DNA of 64,000 bases from Bacteroidetes bacterium UBA4416 (GCA_002390745.1 DGQK01000069.1:1-64000); one strand, 5' to 3'. Shown: positions 34,767-43,278, numbered from the stretch's first letter. The notes: generated by a model not told the origin, from the letters alone. A program made the numbers and translations.

Positions 34767-35126
34767 CTATGACTTACGGTTGACGAGTTCAACCACCAAT
34801 TCGGGCGGGCGACCGATAATGGCCTTGTAGCCATCTATAACGATGGGCCGCTCAATGAGCACAGGATTTTCGAGCAGGATCTGGATCCACTCTTCGTTCG
34901 TGAATTTTTTGTCTTTGAATTTTTTCAGATACAAGTCTTCTTTCTTTCTCACAATATCCACTGCCTTTACGCCCAGCTTGGCAAGAATGGATTTCAATTC
35001 TTTTTTTGTGATCTTTTCCTTTAAATATTCGACCACCTCAATTTCGCAGCTTTCGCCTTCCAGCAGGCTGAGGGCTTCCCGGCACTTGCTGCAACGCGGG
35101 TTATAGAGGATCTGAACTTTTTTCAT
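34767..35126 (-). CDS. ArsC/Spx-like thioredoxin-fold protein
   Basis: The 119-residue protein begins KKVQILYNPRCSKCREAL, the ArsC N-terminus with the catalytic Cys at C12. The second Cys, C15, gives a CxxC that classic ArsC lacks. ENPVLIERPIVID and IGRPPELV match the substrate-binding end. The family includes glutaredoxin-coupled arsenate reductases and the YffB/Spx relatives. There are no other ars genes nearby, so a general thiol oxidoreductase is equally likely. It converges on the TPR gene and lies downstream of prfB on the same strand. Confidence 0.8.
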   Translation of the reverse strand: MKKVQILYNPRCSKCREALSLLEGESCEIEVVEYLKEKITKKELKSILAKLGVKAVDIVRKKEDLYLKKFKDKKFTNEEWIQILLENPVLIERPIVIDGYKAIIGRPPELVVELVNRKS

Positions 35127-35145
35127 ATGTACTTTTCTAAACGTT

Positions 35146-35208
35146 ATAGCGGCGGAACGACGGGAAGCAATCTCGTTTCAAAAGAGATCGCTTCACGCTG
35201 TTCGCTAT
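35146..35208. repeat. Dispersed palindromic repeat
   Basis: GAAGCAATCTC (35164-35174) and GAGATCGCTTC (35184-35194) pair at 10 of 11 positions, and ATAGC (35146-35150) pairs with GCTAT (35204-35208). The block strongly recalls the widespread bacterial repeat with core GAAGCAATCTC. It fills the gap between the ArsC-like gene and prfB. Confidence 0.65.
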
Positions 35209-35221
35209 GACCGGACTCATT

Positions 35222-36314
35222 TTAGTTCCGTTTTCCCTGGCTCATGAGGAAAGTTTTCAAAAGCTCGTCGATATTGCCGTCGAGCACACCTTCGGCATCT
35301 GTAATTTTTAATTCGGTGCGGTGATCGTTCACCATTTTATATGGATGAAGCACGTAGCTCCGGATCTGCGAACCCCACTCGATCTTCATCTTCCCTTCCT
35401 CGATGGCATCCCGCGCTTCATTACGCTTCCGCATCTCCAGCTCGTACAGTTGCGAGCGAAGCATCTGCATGGCTTTCTCACGGTTGCCCAGCTGCGAGCG
35501 TTCTACCTGGCATACAACCACAATACCGGTAGGCTTGTGGGTAAGCTGCACCTTCGATTCTACCTTGTTCACATTCTGCCCACCTGCACCTCCGCTTCGC
35601 GAGGTCGTCATTTCGATATCGTTCGGATGGATGTTGATCTCGATGGTATCGTCTACCACCGGGTACACATATACGGATGCAAAAGAGGTATGGCGCTTGG
35701 CATTGGAATCGAACGGACTGATGCGCACCAGCCGGTGCACGCCATTTTCTCCTTTGAGGTTGCCATAAGCATAATCCCCATCGATCTGGATCGACACGGA
35801 TTTGATACCGGCCACATCGCCCTCGGTGCGGTCGAGCTCCGTGAGCTTAAAGCCATGCTTCTCGGCCCACATCATGTACATCCGCTCGAGCATGCTGGCC
35901 CAGTCGCAGCTCTCGGTACCACCCGCGCCGGCATTGATCTGCAAGACACAGCTCAGCGCATCGTCCGGTGAATTCAGCATGTTTTTAAACTCTACATCGT
36001 CGAGGATTCTGACAGCGGCCTCGTAAAGCTCATCCACATCTTTCTCTTCCGCGTCGCCCGACTTGTAAAATTCGTACATAGTATCGAGGTCCTCGATAGC
36101 GGATGTGAGCTTGTCATAGGAACTTACCCAGGACTTGCGTGCTCTTACTTCTTTCAATACGGCTTCCGCTTTTTTGGAATCGGCCCAGAAATCGGGATCA
36201 AGGGTTTTTTCTTCGAGCTCCTTCAGCTCGTGGCTCTTCTTATCGTAGTCAAAGAAACCCCTTCAGAGCGATATGTCGCTCGTGAAGGTCCTTAAATTGG
36301 TCTGTTGTAAACAT
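35222..36314 (-). CDS. prfB: Peptide chain release factor 2, made by +1 programmed frameshift
   Basis: Joined reading gives 363 residues, the normal RF2 length. The ATG at 36314 opens MFTTDQFKDLHERHIALKG and runs 21 codons to an in-frame TGA at 36251-36249, in the context CTT TGA C. A +1 shift (skipping base 36251) continues DYDKKSHELKELEEK to the stop at 35222. AAGGGG just before the shift site acts as the Shine-Dalgarno-like stimulator, and the surrounding GGGGTTTCTTTGACTAC nearly equals the E. coli site. RF2 reads UGA/UAA: SPF (199-201) recognises the stop and GGQ (244-246) triggers peptide release. Low RF2 favours the shift, an autoregulatory loop. A TACCTTTG box ends 4 bases before the ATG. 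Confidence 0.95.
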
Positions 36315-36318
36315 GGCG

Positions 36319-36326
36319 CAAAGGTA
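36319..36326 (-). promoter_or_regulatory. -7 box of prfB
   Basis: TACCTTTG on the leftward strand, then CGCC and the ATG at 36314. The closeness implies an essentially leaderless mRNA and confirms the start before the frameshift. Confidence 0.6.
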
Positions 36327-36381
36327 TAATTAATTATGAAATCAGGAAATCCGGTTTTCCGGAATCGTAGCCAGCCTATAT

Positions 36382-37128
36382 CTATAAGGTATGTGCGCGA
36401 GGCGCTTCTGCCCGGTCATCGTATTTCAGAAACAGGATGTAGCAGATGATCATGATGATGCCGAAGCTGAAAAGCCCCATGCAAAAAGCAATGACCAGGT
36501 GCTGGAGGATCCCGAATGCCAGGAGGTAAATTTTACAGGGCCTGAACCAGATGGTAAAGGGGAACAACAACTGGTAAGCCATTGTTGCATAATTCAGCAC
36601 CATGCAGAACCACAGTGGAAGGCTCATCAATAAAGAACTCGTGTATTCAGGGATCTGAAAGGCCTGGTGCACAGCCGAACCACCGAGCCAGGCTGCATCC
36701 GTGAGCTTGAACCAGCCTGCGAGGAAATAAGCCAGGCATACCTGGGTTTTGATGCCTGCCAGGGCCATGTTATGAAAGGCCGTTTTCAGGTCCCTGAAAA
36801 AAGCAGACGTTCCGGGCCTGACAGAAAAAAAGATATTGAAAAACAACAATTGGTTCAACAGGTAATCGCCTGCAGTAAGCGTAGCATACAGGTAGCTGTT
36901 CAGGTTCAGAACCAACAGCCATAGCAATAGGTTCGTCAGGTAGTTTGAGCGCCTGATCAAACCAATCCAGGACAGGACAGCCAGTACCAGGATGCATGCG
37001 CCGCCCAGGCTTGCAGAGTAATGGTTATTCAACGCAAACACAAGATCCTGCAGCGTATCCGTAAACAAAGGACGGGTAAAGACCATCTTCTTTACAGAAA
37101 ACAGTTGCATGAAATGGTACGCATACAC
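36382..37128 (-). CDS. HTTM/SdpB-like integral membrane protein
   Basis: From the GTG at 37128 the protein is 248 residues with six or seven hydrophobic helices (LGGACILVLAVLSWIGLI, LLLWLLVLNLNSYLYATL, LLFFNIFFSV, QVCLAYFLAGWFKLTD, IIMIICYILFL). AYFLAGWFKLTDAAWLGG and QIPEYTSSLLMSLP fit the HTTM family, which includes SdpB and vitamin K-dependent carboxylase relatives. Upstream in-frame sequence (REIAWFRTALYLFLFYKAL) also looks like real HTTM N-terminus, but no ATG, GTG or TTG occurs between the TGA at 37299 and 37128. The true start is therefore uncertain and may be an unusual codon. It is the last gene of an operon with a DUF5819-like and a DUF4230 gene. Confidence 0.7.
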   Translation of the reverse strand: MYAYHFMQLFSVKKMVFTRPLFTDTLQDLVFALNNHYSASLGGACILVLAVLSWIGLIRRSNYLTNLLLWLLVLNLNSYLYATLTAGDYLLNQLLFFNIFFSVRPGTSAFFRDLKTAFHNMALAGIKTQVCLAYFLAGWFKLTDAAWLGGSAVHQAFQIPEYTSSLLMSLPLWFCMVLNYATMAYQLLFPFTIWFRPCKIYLLAFGILQHLVIAFCMGLFSFGIIMIICYILFLKYDDRAEAPRAHTL

Positions 37129-37226
37129 CAGGGCTTTATAGAACAGGAAGAGGTATAGGGCTGTCCGGAACCAGGCAATTTCTCTGGTCTGCCGGAGCTC
37201 TTTAAAAAAATATGCAGAAATTGTTT

Positions 37227-37763
37227 TTATAGCAGGGATAGATTTTTGAAATAATACGAATAGGTTTTTCCGGGTGCTTGTGTAACGAGCAATAATTCAT
37301 AGTTCCTCCCTTTTGCCCAACACCGGTAGCTCCTGAAATAATAGCTTGCCGCACGTTCCATCACCTGAAAGCCCGGGAAATCCGGCGCTTTGTCAAAGGT
37401 CCTGTTTTGCTCCCCAAGATCATAGCTCACATAGCTGATGGCATTCGTCAGCAGCAACAGTTCCGTCTCTCTTCCTGCCCAGGAGCATTGCCTGTGCCTG
37501 TTAATAAGGCCCTGGGTCACATTGTGCCAGGGTTGCCATACGTTGCCATCACCGTTCCGGATATAAAGATCGGATCGCCGGTCGGGCGCCGGCACAAATA
37601 CCGTCCATTGCTGGTGAAAACAGGGGTAACAATAACGCACGGCTGCAGCCTTCAACCTGCCATCCGCACGAAGCGGGGCTGCATAATTGAAAATGGCAAA
37701 AAAATGAAACCCTAAAAAGAGAAGCATGCCAGCTGCCAGTATGGTTTTCAGGGCCGGCTTCAT
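37227..37763 (-). CDS. DUF5819 / SdpA-like membrane-anchored protein
   Basis: The 178-residue protein has one N-terminal membrane anchor (ILAAGMLLFLGFHFFAIFNY). The soluble part begins with a Pro/aromatic stretch (YCYPCFHQQWTVFVPAPDR), close to the FxQxWxxFxP signature I associate with DUF5819 and SdpA. In Bacillus, SdpA and SdpB mature the SdpC toxin peptide. Here the pair with the HTTM gene downstream repeats that arrangement. The gene starts 2 bases after the DUF4230 stop. No SdpC-like precursor is visible nearby. Family call is moderate; function is inference. Confidence 0.62.
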   Translation of the reverse strand: MKPALKTILAAGMLLFLGFHFFAIFNYAAPLRADGRLKAAAVRYCYPCFHQQWTVFVPAPDRRSDLYIRNGDGNVWQPWHNVTQGLINRHRQCSWAGRETELLLLTNAISYVSYDLGEQNRTFDKAPDFPGFQVMERAASYYFRSYRCWAKGRNYELLLVTQAPGKTYSYYFKNLSLL

Positions 37764-37765
37764 GT

Positions 37766-38335
37766 CTAAGGCTTGACGGCGCGTTTGTCAAACTCCAGCT
37801 CTACCCGTTTCTGAGTGATGCTTTCCAGCAAAGGTCTGAGCATGGTTTGCACATTAGCCTCGGTTTCCTTATACACAATCTGGTTGAGGCTGTCGCTTTT
37901 AAAATAATTTTCGGCGCGCCTGTAGGCCTGCTGAGTGATCAAGGCTTCGTTATCGAGCAGAAAATAGGTCGTGGCGTTATAAATCCTGGTTTTTTGCTGG
38001 TCTATTTTATAATAGCAGATCTCAGGTTTCGGCAACACGATATGCACCACCGAATCAGTTACATTGATCTGGTCTTTCCGGATCTTTGCCAGGTCAATGC
38101 AGCCTGCCATTTCCCCGCTCACCACCAGCAATACTTTAGAATCAGGAAGATAATCGCGCTCTATCGTATATTCAAGAACATCTTTAATGGTAAGCTTTAC
38201 AAGTTCCATTCTGCCGATGGCCTGGATCTTCGTCACAGCCATATCGTTTGTTTCCTTAGCTGTCGGCTCCTTTCCGGGGCGAAACAAAAACCAACCTATG
38301 ATCAATGTCAATATCACAACCACCAGGTAAGGCAT
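37766..38335 (-). CDS. DUF4230 family protein
   Basis: The 189-residue protein from the ATG at 38335 starts MPYLVVVILTLIIGWFLF, a membrane anchor. A periplasmic or surface domain follows, with IGRMELVKLTIKDVLEYT, VSGEMAGCIDLAKIRKDQI and VVHIVLPKPEICYYKID, the pattern of DUF4230. A TTG at 38383 would add 16 residues. Family members are widespread but uncharacterised. It heads a three-gene leftward unit with the DUF5819-like and HTTM genes, with only 2 bases between the first two. Confidence 0.78.
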   Translation of the reverse strand: MPYLVVVILTLIIGWFLFRPGKEPTAKETNDMAVTKIQAIGRMELVKLTIKDVLEYTIERDYLPDSKVLLVVSGEMAGCIDLAKIRKDQINVTDSVVHIVLPKPEICYYKIDQQKTRIYNATTYFLLDNEALITQQAYRRAENYFKSDSLNQIVYKETEANVQTMLRPLLESITQKRVELEFDKRAVKP

Positions 38336-38383
38336 GATGGAAACGGAACGAAAAGCGGATATTTTGTTATAAAGCTGCGACAA

Positions 38384-38743
38384 AAGCTAAAATCAGGTCA
38401 AAACTGTGGTAAATATACACAATTAGCCAACGGAATGCTTTGGAAGTAATAGTGCTTTTGATGATTTTATTCCCCATAAATTATGTAAAAGCACCCGGTT
38501 GAGGATTTAAAGAAGCAAAGACGGCACTTCTTAACATTATAAGTCTTTAAAAAACAGGATATTTAGTTAAAAGCAGCTAAGTGTAAAACGAAAACGACCG
38601 AATCCGTGGCATAAAAATTAATGGGGAGGATGTAGTGCTGATGAAAACCCGGAAAAAATTTAAAATTAAATGGGTTACATCGACACCAGAAAGGTATTAA
38701 TCTATAAATTCGCAAACCAAATCTAAACTTAAAAAACAACCTT
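38384..38743. other. 360-base AT-rich gap without a gene
   Basis: No open frame with protein character. An imperfect inverted repeat TTAAAGAAG (38507-38515) / CTTCTTAA (38527-38534) is present. The right part is the leader of the lipoprotein gene at 38744. I see no TAnnTTTG box on the rightward strand. Confidence 0.5.
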
Positions 38744-39607
38744 ATGAAAAATCTCAAATTGATACTAGTAGCAGCTGTTTTATCTGCATCTACGTTATTC
38801 ACCACATCCTGCAATGGCGGCGCTGAAAAGGAAAAAAATCCATTGGCTGACAGCCTTGCCGGCGTGAATGGAGAATTAAACGGGCAATTATCAGAAAAAG
38901 AGGCTGCATTACAGGAGTTTGTAACATCCTTCAACGAGATCCAGGATAACCTGAATGCGATTAAGGAAAAAGAGAAAATTGTTTCAAAAAGTGCAGCAAG
39001 CGGCGACGTAAAAAGCAAAGAAGAGCAAATTAAAGAAGACATCCAGTCTATCTATGATTTGTTAGCTAAAAACAAAAACAGGATCGGTTCTTTAACTAAA
39101 AAATTAAAAGAATCCAATTCTAAAATTGCCGGTCTGGACGAAATGATCGCAAACCTGCAGGCTCAGATTGATGCCAAAGACGCGGAAGTTGCCGATCTGA
39201 AATCTCAACTGGAAGCTAAAAACATCGAATTAAGCAACATCCAGATGAATCTGGAAACGGTAGAGGCTGAAAGCACTAACAAAACAGCCATGCTAAACAC
39301 TGCTTACTATGCAATGGGTACTTCCAAAGAATTGAAAGAGAAAAACGTGATCAGCAAAGAAGGTGGTTTCATTGGCATCGGTAAATCAACCAAAGTAAAA
39401 GAAGACTTCAACAAAGAATACTTTACTAAAGTTGACATCTCTTCTACCAACTCCATTAACATCGGCGCTAAAAGAGCAAAAATCATCACTACTCACCCAA
39501 GCAGCTCTTACAAACTCGTAGGCGAGAAACCAGTTGAACGCATTGACATTCTTAACCCAACTGAATTCTGGTCTTCTTCAAAATACCTGGTAATCGTTAC
39601 CGAATAA
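38744..39607 (+). CDS. Coiled-coil lipoprotein (287 aa)
   Basis: MKNLKLILVAAVLSASTLFTTSC is a lipoprotein signal, lipid Cys at 23. Residues about 35-185 are a long coiled coil rich in Glu, Lys and Leu (LAKNKNRIGSLTKKLKES, IANLQAQIDAKDAEVADL). The last 100 residues are a compact beta domain (STNSINIGAKRAKIITTHP, EFWSSSKYLVIVTE). It is probably an abundant periplasmic lipoprotein tethered to a membrane; codon choice is AT-rich and even, suggesting good expression. It resembles conserved Bacteroidota lipoproteins of unknown function. A strong terminator follows. Confidence 0.75.
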   Translation: MKNLKLILVAAVLSASTLFTTSCNGGAEKEKNPLADSLAGVNGELNGQLSEKEAALQEFVTSFNEIQDNLNAIKEKEKIVSKSAASGDVKSKEEQIKEDIQSIYDLLAKNKNRIGSLTKKLKESNSKIAGLDEMIANLQAQIDAKDAEVADLKSQLEAKNIELSNIQMNLETVEAESTNKTAMLNTAYYAMGTSKELKEKNVISKEGGFIGIGKSTKVKEDFNKEYFTKVDISSTNSINIGAKRAKIITTHPSSSYKLVGEKPVERIDILNPTEFWSSSKYLVIVTE

Positions 39608-39630
39608 TCCGGGACCATTTTAAAACCAAT

Positions 39631-39668
39631 AAAAAGCAGCTATCGTATCTACGATAGCTGCTTTTTTT
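39631..39668 (+). terminator. Strong Rho-independent terminator
   Basis: AAAAAGCAGCTATCGTA and TACGATAGCTGCTTTTTTT, a 17-pair stem with a 2-base gap at the centre, after the coiled-coil lipoprotein gene. Confidence 0.88.
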
Positions 39669-39711
39669 ATGGCGCGCTTTTTTGTATGTTTAATTACAAT
39701 TTTTTTCTTTT

Positions 39712-40311
39712 ATGAAACACATTGCTATCCTTCTTTGCCTTTTGTCTGCGACGGCAGCGTTTGCTCAAAACGACACCCTCATCAAAAATTTTGACAACAA
39801 GCGTTATCAGCTCAACAAAAAGGGGATGATCGTACTAAGCTCCTGGGGAGGGGCTACTATTGCCGGAAGTGCGGCGGGCTATGCCCTCACCAACAGCTAC
39901 GAAGAAAAGCAATTTTACCTGATGAACGGCGCATGGGGCCTGATCAACCTGGGCATTGCCTTACCGGGAGCCCTCGCCAGGCCAAAGAGCAGCAGTTCTA
40001 TCCATGATATGCAAAAGACCCAAACCAGGATGGAAAAGATCTTTCTCGCCAATGCCATGCTGGATGTAGCATACATTGCCGGCGGCGTGGCGCTGAAGCA
40101 ATACAGCTATAACCAAAGCGAAGTAAAGGCACAACAACGGTTCAACGGCTTTGGAAATGCCGTGATCATACAAGGAGCCGGCCTGCTCGTCTTTGATTCC
40201 TTCATGACCTTTCTCAATAACCGCAACCGTAAACGAAACCTGGATCCCATCCTGCAAAAAGCCAGTATTTCCTTTACGGGAAATTATTTCAGGCTTGGAT
40301 ATCGCTTTTGA
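39712..40311 (+). CDS. DUF6992-like small envelope protein
   Basis: The 199-residue protein has a signal peptide (IAILLCLLSATAAFAQ). The rest has Gly/Ala-rich hydrophobic segments (GGATIAGSAAGYAL, GAWGLINLGIALPGAL, AYIAGGVALKQY) and a basic Asn/Arg patch (NNRNRKRNLDP), then ends in YFRLGYRF, as outer-membrane strands do. The pattern matches a conserved Bacteroidota family I know as DUF6992. Function unknown. Its stop lies 22 bases before the start of the ABC ATPase, so they may be an operon. Confidence 0.65.
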   Translation: MKHIAILLCLLSATAAFAQNDTLIKNFDNKRYQLNKKGMIVLSSWGGATIAGSAAGYALTNSYEEKQFYLMNGAWGLINLGIALPGALARPKSSSSIHDMQKTQTRMEKIFLANAMLDVAYIAGGVALKQYSYNQSEVKAQQRFNGFGNAVIIQGAGLLVFDSFMTFLNNRNRKRNLDPILQKASISFTGNYFRLGYRF

Positions 40312-40333
40312 TGAAATCCCTTATCTTTATGGC

Positions 40334-41074
40334 ATGAAAGCGATCATTGAGCTCAGGGACATTAAAAAAGAGTACCGGATCGGCACCGAAGAGATCCACG
40401 CCCTGAGTGGTGTCACGCTTAACATTTTCAAAAATGAATACGTCGCCCTGATGGGGCCCAGCGGAAGTGGTAAATCCACGCTGATGAACATGCTCGGCTG
40501 CCTGGATTCGCCAAGCTCCGGGGAGTACATCCTCAACGACCTCTCGGTAGCTCAAATGAGCGACAACCAGCTGGCGGAAGTACGCAACAAGCAGATCGGC
40601 TTCGTATTCCAGACGTTTAATCTGTTACCGCGCTCTACCACCCTCGAAAATGTGATGCTTCCGCTGGTATATGCCGGCATCGAAAAAAGCAGGCGGGAAG
40701 AGATGGCAAAAAAAGTATTGCGGCAGGTGGGCCTCGAAAACCGGATGTCGCACAAGCCCAACGAACTCTCCGGCGGACAGCGCCAGCGTGTAGCCATTGC
40801 CAGGGCGCTGGTGAACAACCCTGCCATTATCCTGGCCGATGAACCAACCGGCAACCTCGACAGTAAAACATCCGTGGAGATCATGGGCCTGTTTGAAGAG
40901 ATCCATAAAAACGGAAATACCATTATCCTGGTAACGCATGAGGAAGACATCGCCCTGCACGCCCACCGCATTGTGCGCCTGAAGGATGGCCTCGTGGAGT
41001 CCGACAATCAGAACAACACCATCACTACCTTTAAAAAACGCATGGACAGCATCAATCTCGCCAAAGATCATTGA
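40334..41074 (+). CDS. MacB/LolD-type ABC transporter ATP-binding protein
   Basis: The 246-residue ATPase starts MKAIIELRDIKKEYRIG. It has Walker A GPSGSGKST (near 40-48), Q-loop FVFQTFNLLPR, signature LSGGQRQRVAIARAL, Walker B AIILADEPTGNLDS and H-loop VTHEEDIA. The NLLPRSTTLENVMLPL stretch is typical of the MacB/LolD/FtsE group, which power lipoprotein release, macrolide or peptide export. The partner permease is not next to it (the gene is followed by a terminator), so it pairs with a protein encoded elsewhere. The true start is the ATG at 40334; an upstream in-frame ATG overlaps the preceding gene. Confidence 0.88.
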   Translation: MKAIIELRDIKKEYRIGTEEIHALSGVTLNIFKNEYVALMGPSGSGKSTLMNMLGCLDSPSSGEYILNDLSVAQMSDNQLAEVRNKQIGFVFQTFNLLPRSTTLENVMLPLVYAGIEKSRREEMAKKVLRQVGLENRMSHKPNELSGGQRQRVAIARALVNNPAIILADEPTGNLDSKTSVEIMGLFEEIHKNGNTIILVTHEEDIALHAHRIVRLKDGLVESDNQNNTITTFKKRMDSINLAKDH

Positions 41075-41133
41075 GTTGATTTCCGTTACAAGGCCCGGCA
41101 GTGCCTGCTCACAGCCACAATACCAAAAACCAT

Positions 41134-41165
41134 AAAAAAACTCAGAGCACCCGGCCCTGAGTTTT
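41134..41165. terminator. Rho-independent terminator between convergent genes
   Basis: AAAACTCAG and CTGAGTTTT arms with a GC-rich interior, between the ABC ATPase gene and the leftward ABC-F gene; T-runs on both strands. Confidence 0.8.
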
Positions 41166-41186
41166 CGTTTTATTTATAAGTATGTA

Positions 41187-43115
41187 TTAACTCAGCTTAG
41201 CGCTCAGCTCTTCCCACTTCGTCATCTCCGCTTCCAGCTCTTTTTTCAGCTTATTGTAATTGGTGAAAAAATGCGGGTCCTTGCTCAGCGTTTCATAAGC
41301 TACCGGATCAGCCAGCTTCGTATCCAACAATTTAATCTCCGATTCAAGGCGCTCGATATTTTCCTCTGCCTTTTTTATCTGTGATTGGATCTGTGACTGC
41401 TGCTTTTTCTTTTCGGCAGCCTCAAAGTCGGAAGGAGTAGCTACCTTCTTTTCGGCTACCGGAGCCGCTTTCACCCCCGACTTATCCAGGTCAAGCTCGT
41501 TGAGGCGCTCCACTTTGCGTATCTCCATGAACTCCTTGATGTCGCACAAGTATTCTTTCACGTGGCCGTCTCTGAACTCGAACAAGCGATCGCACATTCC
41601 GGTCATGAAATCCCTGTCGTGGCTTACCATCACGATGGTTCCTTCATAATCCAGCAAAGCCTGCTTTAAGATCTCTTTCGATTTGATATCGAGGTGGTTC
41701 GTAGGCTCATCGAGCAGCAACAGGTTATATGGCTCCAGTAATAGTTTACAAAGGGCCAGTCGCCCGCGCTCTCCCCCACTCAGCACTTTCACTTTCTTAT
41801 CAATGTCGTCGCCCTGGAACAGGAAAGCGCCCAACAGGCTACGCACCTGCTTGCGCACATCGCCTACGGCCAGCTCGTCGATCGTTTCGAATACCGTTTT
41901 ATCGAGATTCAGTTTTTCCTCCTGGTCCTGCTCGAAGTAACCCATCAACACGCTGTGCCCCAGCTGCACGACCCCGTCAAACGGGATTTTTTTGGCGATC
42001 ATCTTCATCATCGTCGATTTCCCCTCACCGTTCCTGCCTACCAGGCCGATCTTCTCTCCTTTGGTAATGATGAAATTCGCATCGGAGAAAATTTGCTTCT
42101 CACCGTATTTTTTTCCGGCATGCTCTGCCGTGATGACAATTTTACCGCTGTGCGCAGGTGCCGGAAAGCGAAAGCGCACCGCTGCCGTATCCACATCGTC
42201 CACCTCCACACGCTCCATCTTATCGAGCTTCTTGATCAGGGATTGGGCAAAGGCTGCTTTACTGGCTTTGGCGCGGTTCTTATCGATCAGTGTTTCGTAC
42301 TGATTAATGATACGTTGCTGGTTCTTGGCGGCATTCTCCTGCTGTTCCCTGCGTTCCTTGCGCAGTTCGAGGTAATGCGAATAATTGGTGCGGTAATCGT
42401 AGATCTTCTGGTTCACGATCTCAATCGTCCGTTTGGTTACTGTATCCAGGAAAGTTTTATCGTGGCTGATCAGCACCACCGCTCCCGGAAACGTTTCCAT
42501 AAATTCTTCCAGCCATTGGATCGCTTCGATATCCAGGTGATTCGTCGGCTCATCGAGCATCAGCACATCCGGGCGTTGCAACAAGAGTTTTGCCAGCTCA
42601 ATGCGCATCCTCCAGCCACCGCTGAACTCCGAGGTCTGGCGGTTGAACTCTTTACGTTCAAAACCAAGGCCTCGCAGGATCTTCTCGATCTCTTCCGTGG
42701 TATTGGAAGCTCCCACTACATCGAGGCGTGTATTGATATCCGTGAGGTCCTCGATCAGCTTCATGTAAGCGTCGCTTTCATAATCGGTACGCGTTTCCAG
42801 CTGATGGTTGATATCGTCAAGGCGGGCCTGCATCTCCTTGATCTCCGCAAAAGCGCTCTCGGTTTCTTCAAACACCGTGCGCCCGTGCTGATGCGTCATA
42901 TCCTGCGGCAGGTAACCGATTTTACACTCTTTAGGAATGGTCACCTCGCCTTTTGTAGGACTCTGGATACCTGCCAGCAATTTCAACATGGTACTTTTCC
43001 CTGCACCATTTTTGCCTGCCAGACCGATCCTGTCCTTAGGATTGATCAAAAAAGAAACGTTATCGAATAAGTTAAAGCCTCCGAAAGAAACCGTAACGCT
43101 GTTAATAGAAACCAT
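41187..43115 (-). CDS. ABC-F family ATPase (Uup/YdiF-like)
   Basis: The 642-residue soluble protein has two ABC domains in tandem and no membrane part. First domain: GKNGAGKST, FSGGWRMRIELAK, LMLDEPTNHLD. The linker (about 240-310) is helical and basic, with YDYRTNYSHYLELRKERRE. Second domain: GRNGEGKST, LSGGERGRLALCK, LLLDEPTNHLD. A C-terminal coiled coil (about 560-642) matches Uup-type DNA-binding or ribosome-contacting extensions. ABC-F proteins act on the ribosome, relieving stalls or giving antibiotic tolerance. The TATCTTTG box upstream is identical to that of rlmD. Confidence 0.9.
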   Translation of the reverse strand: MVSINSVTVSFGGFNLFDNVSFLINPKDRIGLAGKNGAGKSTMLKLLAGIQSPTKGEVTIPKECKIGYLPQDMTHQHGRTVFEETESAFAEIKEMQARLDDINHQLETRTDYESDAYMKLIEDLTDINTRLDVVGASNTTEEIEKILRGLGFERKEFNRQTSEFSGGWRMRIELAKLLLQRPDVLMLDEPTNHLDIEAIQWLEEFMETFPGAVVLISHDKTFLDTVTKRTIEIVNQKIYDYRTNYSHYLELRKERREQQENAAKNQQRIINQYETLIDKNRAKASKAAFAQSLIKKLDKMERVEVDDVDTAAVRFRFPAPAHSGKIVITAEHAGKKYGEKQIFSDANFIITKGEKIGLVGRNGEGKSTMMKMIAKKIPFDGVVQLGHSVLMGYFEQDQEEKLNLDKTVFETIDELAVGDVRKQVRSLLGAFLFQGDDIDKKVKVLSGGERGRLALCKLLLEPYNLLLLDEPTNHLDIKSKEILKQALLDYEGTIVMVSHDRDFMTGMCDRLFEFRDGHVKEYLCDIKEFMEIRKVERLNELDLDKSGVKAAPVAEKKVATPSDFEAAEKKKQQSQIQSQIKKAEENIERLESEIKLLDTKLADPVAYETLSKDPHFFTNYNKLKKELEAEMTKWEELSAKLS

Positions 43116-43146
43116 TTGTTATGAAAAATAATGAATTTTAAGGCCG

Positions 43147-43154
43147 CAAAGATA
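43147..43154 (-). promoter_or_regulatory. -7 box of the ABC-F gene
   Basis: TATCTTTG on the leftward strand followed by CGGCC, 32 bases before the ATG at 43115. Confidence 0.55.
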
Positions 43155-43278
43155 CGGAATTTAGCGATTGGTTGGTGCAGAAGCGCAATGTATCCGTTTT
43201 GATTTCTGCTTTATGTGAGCGCCCGGCAGGCTGTAGAGTTTATCCCAACGCCGGTCGGGGGCTCCGCTACGATGCCGT

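Noticed and set aside
40295..40333. Upstream start for the MacB-like ATPase
   Set aside because: The extension overlaps the end of the preceding gene and does not match the family N-terminus, which begins at 40334.
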